A stretch of 64,000 bases of DNA from Psychrobacter alimentarius (GCF_001606025.1 NZ_CP014945.1:3100001-3164000); one strand, 5' to 3'. Counted from the first letter of the stretch, positions 19,383 through 32,756 are shown. The notes: generated by a model from the sequence alone, not told the origin. Numbers and translations: made by a program.

Positions 19383-20870
19383 ATGACCAAACCAAACCCA
19401 CCACCCCGCCGTAGAAGTTGGCTCGCGCGCTCTTATTCCAACACTTGGCTGACAACCTTGATGGTGTCTTTCATTGTTCTAATCAGTGTGAGCTTGTCGA
19501 TCTTGTTTTTTTGGCGCAGTCTGTATTTACCCGAACTCAAAAACCATGCCCGCTACCTCACCAGCGAATTACGGCTCATGATTAGCGTCAACGAAGACTG
19601 GAAGGATCAGCCTGAAGTACGACGCTGGGTATACGAACATTCACATGTGGTGGTGGTAAACAATCCCAATGATTTTCCAAAAGTGTCTGATAAAGCCTTT
19701 GTAGGCGTATTTACTGACGTATTACAGCGTGAAATCAGCGCGCAGCTAGGGCGACCTGTTGAGGTATATTTTAAGTTCAAGCCAACACCGCAACTATGGG
19801 TACAAGACAGCCGAGATGATAGCTTTTGGATTCGCGAACCGGTGGTCTATTACTCGCAGTATAGCCCAGGATTATTGGTGCTATTTCTCATTGGTTTGCC
19901 TATTTTATCGCTATTAACCATCATCTTACTGGCACGACAATTAAACCGCCCACTACGATACTTACAACGGGCAGCGACCAATTACATTCGACTTGGCCAC
20001 GCAACCACGCTGCCAACACAAAAAGGCCCTACTGAGATACGTCAAGTGAATATGGCATTTAACCGTCTATTCACCACGCTGAACCAAGCACAAAAAGAAC
20101 GAACGATTATGCTTGCAGGTATTTCGCATGATCTGCGTACGCCTTTAACTCGTATGCGTTTGACCGCCGAGATGCTACCAGATGATTTTTTTCGTGAAGG
20201 GTTGATTTATGATATTGAAGACATGGATGCCATTTTGGAGCAGTTCATCTCATTTATGAAAGATGGCTCCGATGAACCTGTCAGCTTAACCAATCTAGAC
20301 ACTATCTTTAATGAAATTATGGTGCAATTTGCACCGATGGCTTTTGTTTATCAGTCAGAGTGTCACAAAGTGGTGCCCATACGTCCCTTGTCTATCAAAC
20401 GCCTGATCATCAATTTGGTCAATAACGCAAAACGGTATGGCGAGCCACCAATTTATCTATCCGCGACTGTCGTGCCAACCTTTATTGAGACTGTTGCAGA
20501 AGACGATGATAATGTTGTTAGTGAAAATGTTGTCAATAAAGAAGCACAAGAGCAGCTATTGATATGTGTGCGCGACTGCGGTGATGGTGTTGCAGAAGAC
20601 CAGCTAGAGCGAATCATGCAGCCGTTTGAGCGTGGAGAGACCGCCCGTACCACACAAGGCAGTGGTCTTGGTCTTGCCATTGTAGATCGTATTGCAAGAT
20701 TGCATCACGGTACAGTAGAGGCTATCAACCACCCTGATGGCGGCTTGCAAGTCTGTGTGCGCATCCCTCTACTTTCTAAAGTAGCGGGCGATACAACCGT
20801 GCCTGCGGATGCAGAAAAAAACATCAGCACTGATAACAATGAGCTGAATCAAAAAACTGAAAGTAAATGA
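19383..20870 (+). CDS. EnvZ-like sensor histidine kinase, orphan
   Basis: A two-transmembrane sensor kinase. First membrane segment near residues 24-45 (MVSFIVLISVSLSILFF), a periplasmic region, a second segment (VLFLIGLPILSLLTIILLA), HAMP (RQLNRPLRYLQRAA), the phosphoacceptor H-box AGISHDLRTPLTRMR with His249, and HATPase boxes N (LVNNAKRYGE), G1 (VRDCGDGV) and G2 (GSGLGLAIV). The H-box is EnvZ-like. The frame is open from a GTG at 19296, but neither that nor the ATG at 19332 has a good ribosome site; 19383 gives a normal EnvZ length before the first membrane segment. No regulator gene lies next to it. Confidence 0.85.
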   Translation: MTKPNPPPRRRSWLARSYSNTWLTTLMVSFIVLISVSLSILFFWRSLYLPELKNHARYLTSELRLMISVNEDWKDQPEVRRWVYEHSHVVVVNNPNDFPKVSDKAFVGVFTDVLQREISAQLGRPVEVYFKFKPTPQLWVQDSRDDSFWIREPVVYYSQYSPGLLVLFLIGLPILSLLTIILLARQLNRPLRYLQRAATNYIRLGHATTLPTQKGPTEIRQVNMAFNRLFTTLNQAQKERTIMLAGISHDLRTPLTRMRLTAEMLPDDFFREGLIYDIEDMDAILEQFISFMKDGSDEPVSLTNLDTIFNEIMVQFAPMAFVYQSECHKVVPIRPLSIKRLIINLVNNAKRYGEPPIYLSATVVPTFIETVAEDDDNVVSENVVNKEAQEQLLICVRDCGDGVAEDQLERIMQPFERGETARTTQGSGLGLAIVDRIARLHHGTVEAINHPDGGLQVCVRIPLLSKVAGDTTVPADAEKNISTDNNELNQKTESK

Positions 20871-20929
20871 TAAATAAGAGAAGAGAACCTGTGTCAGGTG
20901 CTGTGTTAAGACCATATTTTATACAGCGT

Positions 20930-21109
20930 CTAGTCTTTAGTCCCAATCATAGGCGGAATATATTTGGCACTGTTGGTAAACGCTAAGGGTTGAGTAATGT
21001 CTTCTTGCGCCGCTTTTAAGGTTTGAGTCGTGGATGGCTGCTGCAAGAATAGATAATAGCCCAAGGTTATCGCATTTAAAAGTACCAAACCGCCGAATAA
21101 ATATGGCAT
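20930..21109 (-). CDS. 59-residue single-span membrane protein
   Basis: A small gene read directly from the minus strand: MPYLFGGLVLLNAITLGYYL then a polar tail ending YIPPMIGTKD. Residues 4-22 form one hydrophobic span, placing about 37 residues outside or inside the membrane. A strong AGGAGGG ribosome site lies six bases before the ATG. It is downstream of bfmS on the same strand, after a 148-base gap with a 13-bp stem-loop, and converges on the EnvZ-like kinase. The N-terminus resembles those of small membrane or SPOR-type proteins; I do not recognise a family. Confidence 0.65.
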   Translation of the reverse strand: MPYLFGGLVLLNAITLGYYLFLQQPSTTQTLKAAQEDITQPLAFTNSAKYIPPMIGTKD

Positions 21110-21170
21110 CCTTTGCCCTCCTATATTTTCAAGCTGTTTTCAAAATCACTATCAGTGATGAACAGTCTGT

Positions 21171-21211
21171 TTATAGGTTAATCAAAGGATTCCATAATCT
21201 GATTAACCTAT
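21171..21211. repeat. 13-bp perfect stem-loop between bfmS and the 59-residue gene
   Basis: TATAGGTTAATCA at 21171-21183 pairs perfectly with 21199-21211 over a 15-base loop. There is no T-run on either side, so it may act in mRNA processing or stability and not as a classical terminator. Confidence 0.6.
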
Positions 21212-21257
21212 ATGTTTACTTTTGACCAAAACAAACCTGTCATCTCATATGACGAAT

Positions 21258-22946
21258 TTATTTGGCGTCGAAATCACGTTCGCTTTTCTCTTGCGTCAAT
21301 TCATCCGCAGCAAGGATTTGTGTCAGAGGTTTGATCGGCCATGTCATGATAAATCGGGCGCCGCCGAGCTCTTCACTCTCATCGACTTTCATGCCACCAT
21401 TAAACCAAAAAGCGATTCGCGACACAATCGATAGACCCAAGCCATAGCCGCCAGAGGCACGTGTGCGACTGTCATCCAAACGTGAGAAAGGTATGAACAC
21501 CTTTTCACGGTCTGCTTCAGGAATTCCATGCCCATCATCTTCGACTGTCACAAAAGCATTACCCTTTTTGACCCCAGCACTAATGATAATTGTCGTTTCT
21601 GCATATCGTAATGCGTTACCAGCAAGGTTTTGAATCACACGGTGTAAGTAACGGCGATCTGCAATTGCCGTTACTTTAGCACTTGGTAATTTAGTCACGA
21701 TTTTGATCGGCTTACCTAAGGCATTGGTCTCACGTTCGACTTGCTCCAATAGCTCTCTAAGATTGACCGGCTCCAAATCTAGCTTTGGTGAGCCTTCTTC
21801 TAGCTTAGCATAAGTCAAAATTTCATCAATTAAACCATTTAGTGCTTCAATATCTTCATCGATATAGTCACGCTGCATAAATCGAGAATCTTCGTCGTCA
21901 GTATCCGCCAACATATCTACAGCGAAACGAATACGGGCAACAGGTGTACGTAGCTCATGCGAGACCGCTCGCGTCAACTCGCGCTGTGACTCAATCAAAC
22001 GTTTGATGTGCGAAGTCATCGCGTTAAAGGTTGCCGATAGACGAGCAATTTCATCTTGTCCAATGACCTGGACTTGAATATCCAGATTGCCTTTACTGAC
22101 TTCATTAACACCAACTTGGATCAATTGCAGTTTGCGCTCGAGTGGGAAGATCAGTGCATAGACACCCAAACTTATTAAGAACATACTGATAAGAATCATA
22201 CTGATGATCAGGTTGAGAGGAAACCAATTAAATAATGGTACAGGCCCAATCAAAATTGCCATGTCGTTGATTTCAGAAGGTACCACAATCTTAATGGCCG
22301 AATTGCTTTTACTACTATTGGTGTCCTGTAATGAAATAACCACTTCATCACGTCGCAAGCGCGCCATCTGATCTGTATCCAGATCTAATGTGTTTGCTGC
22401 TCTTAATTCCAATGGAAAGGTAAATTTTTCTTCTAATTGATCCAAACGTGCTCGTTTATCTGCCAATGTCATGTGATAGGACAAATCATCTAATAAGAAA
22501 ACAGCGATTGCTCGTACTTGCTGTTCAGTCACTTGCGATATTCTTGCCGTCAAAACATTCTGTTTATCTGGCAGACGATAATAGACATCAGCGTAGACTG
22601 GCTGACTGACATAACGAACGACTGTACCACCACTTTCAAAACGTCTCAGTTCACTGCCGTTAAAATCTACTTCATCGATAGGAATAATACTGAATTTTGA
22701 GCCAAATAAGCTGCTGGCATCTGATAACCAGTATTCGCGCTGCTGCTCACTGTCCTGATGTGCGATTCCCTCACTCACCAGATGAAATGCCCCATTTGCC
22801 ATACTTTCACGGTAGGACTGCACGCGTTCTTTATTGATTGTATCCATCAATAGCTGAGCAAACAATGCTACACACAGACAGACTATGAGTAGTCCAGCAT
22901 AAATACGAACAAAAATACTATGTTTTAAAGAAGAAACTAATGACAT
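21258..22946 (-). CDS. bfmS: BfmS-like sensor histidine kinase
   Basis: The membrane kinase partner of BfmR, which in Acinetobacter controls envelope, capsule and biofilm genes. About 562 residues: a short N-terminus then a membrane segment (IYAGLLIVCLCVALFAQLL), a periplasmic sensor, a second segment (LIISMILISMFLISLGVYAL), HAMP, the H-box RAVSHELRTPVARIRF, and ATP-binding boxes NLAGNALRYAE, VEDDGHGIP and GGYGLGLSIV. The ATG at 22946 is chosen; a TTG at 22961 is in frame. It is separated from bfmR by about 310 bp with a terminator. Confidence 0.88.
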   Translation of the reverse strand: MSLVSSLKHSIFVRIYAGLLIVCLCVALFAQLLMDTINKERVQSYRESMANGAFHLVSEGIAHQDSEQQREYWLSDASSLFGSKFSIIPIDEVDFNGSELRRFESGGTVVRYVSQPVYADVYYRLPDKQNVLTARISQVTEQQVRAIAVFLLDDLSYHMTLADKRARLDQLEEKFTFPLELRAANTLDLDTDQMARLRRDEVVISLQDTNSSKSNSAIKIVVPSEINDMAILIGPVPLFNWFPLNLIISMILISMFLISLGVYALIFPLERKLQLIQVGVNEVSKGNLDIQVQVIGQDEIARLSATFNAMTSHIKRLIESQRELTRAVSHELRTPVARIRFAVDMLADTDDEDSRFMQRDYIDEDIEALNGLIDEILTYAKLEEGSPKLDLEPVNLRELLEQVERETNALGKPIKIVTKLPSAKVTAIADRRYLHRVIQNLAGNALRYAETTIIISAGVKKGNAFVTVEDDGHGIPEADREKVFIPFSRLDDSRTRASGGYGLGLSIVSRIAFWFNGGMKVDESEELGGARFIMTWPIKPLTQILAADELTQEKSERDFDAK

Positions 22947-23259
22947 ACGTGCCGTGACCAACTTAATGAATAAAAACTGCTCATATTATTTATAAATGAA
23001 CGCTACATTATAAATGATACGGAGCACTGTTGAGTAAAGACCATTTTGGCTGCTATATTCTACCTGATATGTGCCCACTTCATAAAACTGCATTCTAATC
23101 TTGTCTATTTAGTCAGCACTCATCAATAATCGCTTAATTAAACCACATAACGCTGCATTTAAGTTTAAAAATTAAAGTTTAGTCAAAAAAAAACCAGCGT
23201 GTAGGCTGGTTTTTTCTTTACTGTAATAGCCAGTAAGATACTAGATAAGCAAAATAGAC
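22947..23259. other. bfmR-bfmS intergenic region
   Basis: A 313-bp gap between the two same-strand genes. It holds the bfmR terminator at its bfmR side and must contain a bfmS promoter if bfmS is transcribed independently. No other feature was seen. Confidence 0.5.
23187..23216 (-). terminator. Terminator after bfmR
   Basis: AAAAACCAGC at 23189-23198 pairs with GCTGGTTTTT at 23205-23214, with a run of A residues to its left that gives a long U-tract to leftward transcripts. It also works on the plus strand. It lies about 45 bases after the bfmR stop. Confidence 0.88.
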
Positions 23260-23976
23260 TTAGTTACCCTCTTTCACAAACAAGTAACCTTTACTGCGTA
23301 CCGTTTTGATGCGTTTCGGGTTTTCTGGATCATCACCAATTTTTGGACGAATACGAGAAATACGTACGTCAATTGAACGATCTTGACCATCGTATTCAAT
23401 ACCGCGTAAACGCTCGAAAATATCTTCACGTGATAAAATGCGGCCAGCGTTCGAAGCAAGCAACCACAATAGATCATATTCAGCACTGGTGAAATCAACC
23501 AACTCATCGCCTAGGTTGACAGAACGTCCACCATTATCGATAACCAGTTCACCAAACTCTAAGCGCTGTGGTACATCTTCTGATGGTGCGTTTTCTGAGC
23601 GACGTAGTAGAGCGCGAATACGAGCAAGCAATACGCGTGGTTGAGCAGGTTTTGCGACATAATCATCAGCACCCATTTCAAGACCCAATACTTGATCCAT
23701 ATCTTCAGTACGCGCAGTCAACATCAAAATAGGATTTTGATAATGAGGGCGAACTTCACGGCACACAGTAAGACCATCACTACCAGGAAGCATGACATCA
23801 AGTACGACCAAATCTGGTTGTTCATTGACGATACGGCGAATGGCGCGGTTACCATCAGTTTCAATTGCTACTTCTAAACCGTTTTTGACCAAGTAATCTT
23901 GCGTCAACATGGCCAGACGCTCATCATCCTCAACAATCAAGATTCGGGGGGTGTTGTCTTCTTCAGTCGTTGTCAT
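23260..23976 (-). CDS. bfmR: Response regulator BfmR (OmpR family)
   Basis: A 238-residue OmpR-type regulator that closely matches Acinetobacter BfmR as I recall it, including EQPDLVVLDVMLPG (phosphoacceptor Asp60), ARTEDMDQVLGLEMGADDY, and a winged-helix output domain with SAEYDLLWLLASNAGRILSR and RSIDVRISRIRPKIGDD. In Acinetobacter it governs envelope stress, capsule and virulence; the same targets here are inference. It is followed by its own terminator, then bfmS. Confidence 0.93.
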   Translation of the reverse strand: MTTTEEDNTPRILIVEDDERLAMLTQDYLVKNGLEVAIETDGNRAIRRIVNEQPDLVVLDVMLPGSDGLTVCREVRPHYQNPILMLTARTEDMDQVLGLEMGADDYVAKPAQPRVLLARIRALLRRSENAPSEDVPQRLEFGELVIDNGGRSVNLGDELVDFTSAEYDLLWLLASNAGRILSREDIFERLRGIEYDGQDRSIDVRISRIRPKIGDDPENPKRIKTVRSKGYLFVKEGN

Positions 23977-24593
23977 TGTTATATCCTCTAATACATCTAA
24001 TTTAAAAGCAGTAAAAGTAAGAGCGGTAAAATTAATAGCACCATAAACTGGTGCAATTGATGTTCGTATAGCTGTTACAAACTTGGTAGCACAGTATACT
24101 ATTAAACCTACAGCTTCCTATACTATAGCTTATAGTCGTTAACAAAACCTATAAACTACACTCATTAAAACTTTAGTCTACGTCCGAATATTACGCACTC
24201 TAAGTGAATGACAGTGAGCAAAGTAGGTATATCAACCTTTTACTCTTTAAATATTTAGAAGTAATCAAGCTTAGTAGCTTTTACAGTAACATCGCGTTCG
24301 ATTCCTACTCAATACTTATTATCTATCATATCTAATATAACGACATATTATCATTGTCGCTAGCAACATTTTTAATAATTTCTTAATATTGTTTTTTGCA
24401 CTTATTATTCATATGCATATTGCGAAAAATACTCTCAATCACGCCTATACTACAAATGCTATCCTATTAATATCTCAGTTTGATACGCTCTAAGACAGCT
24501 AAGAGAGTGAATAGTAGGTATAAAAAAACAGCCCATAATGGACTGTTCTTTTATTATCGTCTAAAATCAGATTCAACCTTGTAAACAATAATC
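23977..24593. other. Intergenic region between atpC and bfmR
   Basis: A 617-bp AT-rich gap between two leftward units. It holds the atp operon terminator near 24521 and, closer to bfmR, presumably the bfmR promoter. No coding frame was accepted. Confidence 0.55.
24521..24553 (-). terminator. Terminator of the atp operon
   Basis: Read leftward, AACAGTCCA, loop, TGGGCTGTT followed by seven T residues; one mismatch in the stem. It sits about 40 bases after the atpC stop. Confidence 0.82.
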
Positions 24594-25010
24594 TTAAGCA
24601 CGATTTTTATATTTACGGATGGTCTGTAGCTGTGCCACTGACTCTGCCAACGAAGCTAACGCTGCATTGGTTTGTACCGTATCAGACTGGTTGACTAGCA
24701 TCTGTTCAGCTTTTTGGCGTGCTGCAACGATCTTACTTTCGTCAAGATTGTGGGCGCGCGTAGCCGTATCAGCCAATACTGTTACCATCTTTGGTTGTAC
24801 TTCTAGCACACCACCTGATACATAAATTACTTCTTCTTCACCGTCTGGTGTTTGCACTCGCATTGCACCCGGTTTCAGCAAAGTAATAAGCGGTGTGTGA
24901 CCTGGCAATACACCAATCTCGCCTTCGGTGCCAGTAGCTATTAACATGCTAATTTCGCCTGAATACAGCTCTTCGCGAGCACTTACGACGCGACATTGTA
25001 ACGTTGCCAT
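24594..25010 (-). CDS. atpC: ATP synthase F1 epsilon subunit
   Basis: Part of the central stalk of the F1Fo ATP synthase; it couples rotation and can inhibit ATP hydrolysis. The N-terminal beta barrel is recognisable from MATLQCRVVSAREELYSGEI and GEIGVLPGHTPLITLLKPGA, followed by the helical C-terminus. The start at 25010 has an AAGGAG site; the upstream open stretch to 25058 is not used. 138 residues. Last gene of the atp operon. Confidence 0.96.
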   Translation of the reverse strand: MATLQCRVVSAREELYSGEISMLIATGTEGEIGVLPGHTPLITLLKPGAMRVQTPDGEEEVIYVSGGVLEVQPKMVTVLADTATRAHNLDESKIVAARQKAEQMLVNQSDTVQTNAALASLAESVAQLQTIRKYKNRA

Positions 25011-25104
25011 ACTTAACTCCTTACAATCAAAACTGCGATGCGTTATACCTACCAGCAAATAGGCTGTGAAAACCTATCTGCTCTTTAGCAAATGCTAACA
25101 CAAC

Positions 25105-26556
<1,452 letters not shown>

Positions 26557-26576
26557 CTATATATAGGTGTAGTCAA

Positions 26577-27458
26577 TTATGAAACAGCAGCAGCACCGCC
26601 AACGATTTCCGAAATCTCTCGGGTAATCGCCGCTTGACGCAGCTTGTTATAAACCAACTGTAAATCGTTAATAAGGTCACCAGCATTATCTGTTGCTGCT
26701 TTCATCGCTACCATACGCGAGGACTGCTCAGAGGCAATGTTTTCCATTACCGCTTGATAAACAATCGACTCAATATAACGGCCAAGCAATTCATCAATCA
26801 ACGTCTTGATGTCAGGCTCGTAGATGTAGTCCCAGCTAAGCTCTGTCTGTATGCCACTGTCTTCACCATCTAGTGAACCTTCTGGTAAAGGCACTAACTG
26901 ATTGACGGTCGGCTTTTGTGTCATAGCATTGATAAACTGATTGTATACCACGTAAATACGGTCTAACTTACCGTTACTATAGTCTTCAAGCATCGCCTGA
27001 ACTGGTGCATTTAGTTGTTCAAACGTGGGTTTATCGCCATAATCAGTCACTGCTGACGTCACTTTTCCACCAAAGTTTTTGAAAAAGCTCACACCTTTAG
27101 CGCCAATGACTGCAAACTCAGCTTGTACTGACTGGTCTTGATACTGCTGGATACTTTTAGATAAAGCTTTGAATAGGTTAATATTCAAACCACCCGCCAG
27201 ACCGCGGTCAGAGGTAATGACAATATAGCCAACCTTATTGACTGGACGCGATACCATGTACGGATGCTTATAGTCTGATGAGGCATGCACCAAATGTGAA
27301 ATAACCCGGCGCATACTATCAGCATACGGGCGACCCACTTCCATGCGCTCTTGAGCACGACGCATTTTACTTGCTGCTACCATTTGCATAGCACGAGTAA
27401 TTTTTTGGGTGCTTTTAATACTGGTGACTTTGGCACGTATCTCTTTTAAGCTTGCCAT
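26577..27458 (-). CDS. atpG: ATP synthase F1 gamma subunit
   Basis: The rotating shaft of F1. The N-terminal helix begins [22 protein letters not shown] and the C-terminal helix ends in [18 protein letters not shown], the two segments that form the coiled coil inside the hexamer. The central [16 protein letters not shown] is the family signature. 293 residues. It follows atpA after a 208-bp gap holding a stem-loop. Confidence 0.97.
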   Translation of the reverse strand: MASLKEIRAKVTSIKSTQKITRAMQMVAASKMRRAQERMEVGRPYADSMRRVISHLVHASSDYKHPYMVSRPVNKVGYIVITSDRGLAGGLNINLFKALSKSIQQYQDQSVQAEFAVIGAKGVSFFKNFGGKVTSAVTDYGDKPTFEQLNAPVQAMLEDYSNGKLDRIYVVYNQFINAMTQKPTVNQLVPLPEGSLDGEDSGIQTELSWDYIYEPDIKTLIDELLGRYIESIVYQAVMENIASEQSSRMVAMKAATDNAGDLINDLQLVYNKLRQAAITREISEIVGGAAAVS

Positions 27459-27589
27459 AATGATTCCAATATAAGAGGGTTAAAAAGCATTGGCGCATGC
27501 AACAATCATTTAATATATAACATCAATCTTATAGAATAATATTTTATATCTTGTGCATTACGCGATCTAATACCGTCAATGGTTAAAAC

Positions 27590-27624
27590 AGTGGCGCAAA
27601 TATCTGGTCAGACAACGCGCCACT
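27590..27624 (-). other. Stem-loop in the atpA-atpG gap
   Basis: A perfect 8-bp stem, AGTGGCGC at 27590-27597 with GCGCCACT at 27617-27624. Leftward, it is followed by GTTTT only. In an operon whose subunits are needed in different ratios it could mark processing or partial termination; that role is inference. Confidence 0.45.
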
Positions 27625-27666
27625 TTATAAACGACAGTTATAACCAATTCGGTTTAACCCGTTAAA

Positions 27667-29211
27667 TTAATAACTGTGATTTTGTTTAAAGGTCTCTAAA
27701 GCTGACTTTAAACGACCTGCGATATCATCGTTATAGTTCGCAGTATCATCAATCTCACGCATCAATTCACTTTGTTCATCATGCATGTAACGTAAGTAAG
27801 CTTCTTCGAAAGAACCAATTTTTTCAACAGGAACGTCAGCTAAGAACCCTTCGTTTGAAGCATAAATAACAGCAGCTTGTTCAGAAATTGACATCGGCTG
27901 ATACTGTTTTTGCTTCATAAGTTCAGTCACGCGCTCGCCATGATCAAGCTGTTCGCGAGTCGCATCGTCAAGATCAGAAGCAAACTGAGCGAATGCAGCC
28001 AATTCACGATACTGAGCTAGAGCCGTACGAATACCGCCAGATAGCTTTTTGATGATCTTAGTCTGAGCAGCACCACCAACACGTGATACCGAAATACCAG
28101 CGTTTACTGCTGGACGGATACCTGAGTTAAATAAGCTTGACTCTAAGAAAATCTGACCATCAGTGATTGAAATCACGTTGGTTGGTACGAATGCAGATAC
28201 GTCACCCGCTTGAGTTTCAATGATAGGTAGCGCAGTTAAAGAACCTGTTTTACCTTTCACTTCACCATTAGTAAATTTTTCTACGTAATCAGCATTTACA
28301 CGTGATGCACGCTCAAGTAAGCGTGAGTGTAAATAGAATACATCACCAGGATAAGCTTCACGACCTGGTGGACGACGTAATAGTAGTGAAATTTGGCGAT
28401 AAGCAACGGCTTGCTTTGATAAGTCATCAAATACAATCAATGCATCTTCACCGCGATCACGGAAGTACTCACCCATCGTACAACCTGAATACGGTGCAAT
28501 GTACTGTAGTGCTGCTGGCTCTGATGCTGAAGCTACCACAACAGTGGTATATTCTAATGCGCCTGTTTGCTCAAGCTTACGTACAACGTTAGCAATGGTC
28601 GAACGTTTTTGACCGATTGCCACATATACACACTTGATACCAGATGACTTCTGAGCGATGATCGCATCGATGGCCATCGCGGTTTTACCCGTTTGACGGT
28701 CACCAATGATAAGTTCACGCTGACCACGACCAATTGGAATCATGGTATCAACGGCTTTATAACCAGTCATTACTGGCTGATCTACTGATTGACGATCGAT
28801 AACGCCTGGGGCGATCTTTTCGACTTTGTCAGTCATTTTGGCATCGATAGGACCTTTGCCATCAATAGGATTACCCAAGGCGTCAACAACACGACCTAGC
28901 AGCTCAGGACCTACTGGTACTTCAAGGATACGACCAGTACAATAGGCTTTTTGACCTTCTTGCAGCTTTAGGTAATCACCAAGTACTACCGCGCCGACAG
29001 AATCACGCTCTAAGTTAAGCGCCATTCCGTAGATTTCGCCTTCAAACTCAATCATTTCGCCGTACATGGCATCTTCAAGACCATGAATCTGCACGATACC
29101 GTCAGATACTTTGACAATCGTGCCTTCATTCTTTGCAGTTGCACCCGCATCAAGGTCTTGAATACGCTGCTTAATCAGGTTACTGATTTCCGCTGGATTC
29201 AATTGTTGCAT
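27667..29211 (-). CDS. atpA: ATP synthase F1 alpha subunit
   Basis: The non-catalytic nucleotide-binding subunit of F1. P-loop GDRQTGKTA, a later [20 protein letters not shown] signature (the ATPase alpha/beta signature [20 protein letters not shown] follows), and the N-terminal [11 protein letters not shown] helix that contacts the delta subunit. 514 residues, normal. It has its usual place between atpH and atpG. Confidence 0.98.
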   Translation of the reverse strand: MQQLNPAEISNLIKQRIQDLDAGATAKNEGTIVKVSDGIVQIHGLEDAMYGEMIEFEGEIYGMALNLERDSVGAVVLGDYLKLQEGQKAYCTGRILEVPVGPELLGRVVDALGNPIDGKGPIDAKMTDKVEKIAPGVIDRQSVDQPVMTGYKAVDTMIPIGRGQRELIIGDRQTGKTAMAIDAIIAQKSSGIKCVYVAIGQKRSTIANVVRKLEQTGALEYTTVVVASASEPAALQYIAPYSGCTMGEYFRDRGEDALIVFDDLSKQAVAYRQISLLLRRPPGREAYPGDVFYLHSRLLERASRVNADYVEKFTNGEVKGKTGSLTALPIIETQAGDVSAFVPTNVISITDGQIFLESSLFNSGIRPAVNAGISVSRVGGAAQTKIIKKLSGGIRTALAQYRELAAFAQFASDLDDATREQLDHGERVTELMKQKQYQPMSISEQAAVIYASNEGFLADVPVEKIGSFEEAYLRYMHDEQSELMREIDDTANYNDDIAGRLKSALETFKQNHSY

Positions 29212-29304
29212 TGCCTTGTTTCCTTTAATTTATGATAACCCGCCCACTGACTTAAATACTCTGATAATTACGTAGTTGTTATATGACTACGTTAATAAAT
29301 AGTA

Positions 29305-29928
29305 TTAGGCAGTTAGCTGTGTTTTTAACTGTTGTAACTTGCCGCGCATCGAATCATCAATGACTTTGTCACCGACCTTGATGGTGGCGCCTGCCAATAG
29401 ACTCGGATCGACCGACTCGTGAATCACCACACTAGCATTTAGCGATGCGGCAAGACGCGTTTGAAGCGTTTCACGCTGGGCGTCGGTCAATGGATAGGCA
29501 GAGGTCACATATGCGTCAAGCTGCTTTAAGCTTATTGCCTTGTGGCGGCGATAATGCTCATAAACTTCAGGAAGCAGCGCCAGACGCTCTTGTTCTGATA
29601 ACTGTTTAACGAAGTTACTAAGTGCTACTGATACATTTGGATAGCTGGCATTACTGTCAGGGCGAACCCCTCGAGTCTCACCTAACAATTGCTTAAAAGC
29701 AGAGTCATTAGGACTAGCTATTTGTGTATCATAAAGATCGATCAAAGCAGCTGACTTATGCTCAGCAGAAACAGCTGGATTGTCTAGCCAAGTGCTAAAA
29801 GACTTGTCATTGACAACGGTACTGGCAATAAATAAGAAATCTTCCCACTCATTTACTACCCCGTTTTCGTTGGCATAGTCAAACGCGGCTTTAGCGTACG
29901 GTCGTGCTAATGTTGATAAGTCAGCCAT
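29305..29928 (-). CDS. atpH: ATP synthase F1 delta subunit
   Basis: Links the F1 head to the peripheral stalk. It starts [19 protein letters not shown] and ends in the C-terminal [22 protein letters not shown] region, both family hallmarks. At 207 residues it is about 30 longer than E. coli delta. The extra residues appear to lie near 72-100 ([19 protein letters not shown]), between the two conserved parts. The gene is 13 bases after atpF. Confidence 0.95.
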   Translation of the reverse strand: MADLSTLARPYAKAAFDYANENGVVNEWEDFLFIASTVVNDKSFSTWLDNPAVSAEHKSAALIDLYDTQIASPNDSAFKQLLGETRGVRPDSNASYPNVSVALSNFVKQLSEQERLALLPEVYEHYRRHKAISLKQLDAYVTSAYPLTDAQRETLQTRLAASLNASVVIHESVDPSLLAGATIKVGDKVIDDSMRGKLQQLKTQLTA

Positions 29929-29941
29929 TATATCCTCACAA

Positions 29942-30412
29942 TTACAGCTTCGCCGCCAGTTGGTCTAACATGCTGGCATGTTTTTGCACATCGACTTTGT
30001 CTTGCAAAATCTTTTCTGCACCAAGTACTGCTAGTTCAGCGACTTGGGCACGCAATGACTCACGCGCTTGATTGATTTCTTGGTCGATAGACGCTTGAGC
30101 TTGTTGACGAATACGCTCGCTTTCTGCTTGGGCTTGCGCTTTGGCATCTTCAACAAGCTGATTTGCACTCTTGTTCGCTTGCTCGATTAAAGCAGCAGCT
30201 TTGGTCTTTGCAAGATCAAGTTCGTTCTGGACCTCTTGCTCCGCGGTTGCCAAATCTGCTTTTGCTTTTTCTGCGGCATTCAGGCCTTCAGTGATTTTAC
30301 GCTGACGTTCATTAATGGCACCGATCAGTGGTGGCCACACGAATTTCATGCAAAAAATCACAAATATTGCAAAAGCAATGGCTTGACCGACGAGGGTAAA
30401 ATTGATATTCAC
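29942..30412 (-). CDS. atpF: ATP synthase Fo b subunit
   Basis: The peripheral stalk. One N-terminal membrane segment ([27 protein letters not shown]) is followed by a long charged helix rich in Ala, Glu and Gln that forms the coiled-coil dimer. 156 residues matches the E. coli subunit. Located between atpE and atpH. Confidence 0.97.
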   Translation of the reverse strand: MNINFTLVGQAIAFAIFVIFCMKFVWPPLIGAINERQRKITEGLNAAEKAKADLATAEQEVQNELDLAKTKAAALIEQANKSANQLVEDAKAQAQAESERIRQQAQASIDQEINQARESLRAQVAELAVLGAEKILQDKVDVQKHASMLDQLAAKL

Positions 30413-30529
30413 GTGATCACCTCTTTGTTAATGAAAAATCAGTTTCATTGATCATGTTTGGCAGTCAAATTTTGACTATATTTAATAGAAAGCACTTGAG
30501 TACCAAACATTTACAACTGAGCTTTCGGA

Positions 30530-30796
<267 letters not shown>

Positions 30797-30811
30797 CTAT
30801 TGAATGTCTAA

Positions 30812-32354
<1,543 letters not shown>

Positions 32355-32756
32355 CTAGCGTATATGCCACAACATCCAACTGTGACTAATTTGCATTACC
32401 ATAAAACCGATAAACAGCGCAGGCGCTGATAGGGGTTGTACGGTAATAAAAATTAGTGCGAAACCAAACACGGTCAATAACCATTTGGCCATCTGACCTC
32501 GGTAAAGCTGGCTAACAATATGTTGGCGCGCGCGATAACCGGTATACCAAAAAATAAAAAAAGCGAATACTGCTTGAGTGACAAAACTAAGTAGCGCACC
32601 AATCGCGGTACTTTTCGCTATGGTCAACTGACTACTGTTAAGCCAAACCGTATCTAGTGCCCAAACAATCAGGATAAGAATAAATAATATCCATGCTTGG
32701 CGTTTGATATAGATGCCGATTTTATCTTTTTGTGTGCGTTTAGCAGGCTTGGTCAT
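32355..32756 (-). CDS. atpI: ATP synthase subunit I (AtpI)
   Basis: A 133-residue, four-span membrane protein that helps assemble the c ring. Family features are the basic N-terminus and the hydrophobic segments IGALLSFVTQAVFAFFIFWYTGYRAR and VFGFALIFITVQPLSAPALFIGFMVMQISH. Sequence conservation in this family is low; position upstream of atpB supports the call. It is separated from atpB by an unusual 680-bp gap. Confidence 0.75.
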   Translation of the reverse strand: MTKPAKRTQKDKIGIYIKRQAWILFILILIVWALDTVWLNSSQLTIAKSTAIGALLSFVTQAVFAFFIFWYTGYRARQHIVSQLYRGQMAKWLLTVFGFALIFITVQPLSAPALFIGFMVMQISHSWMLWHIR

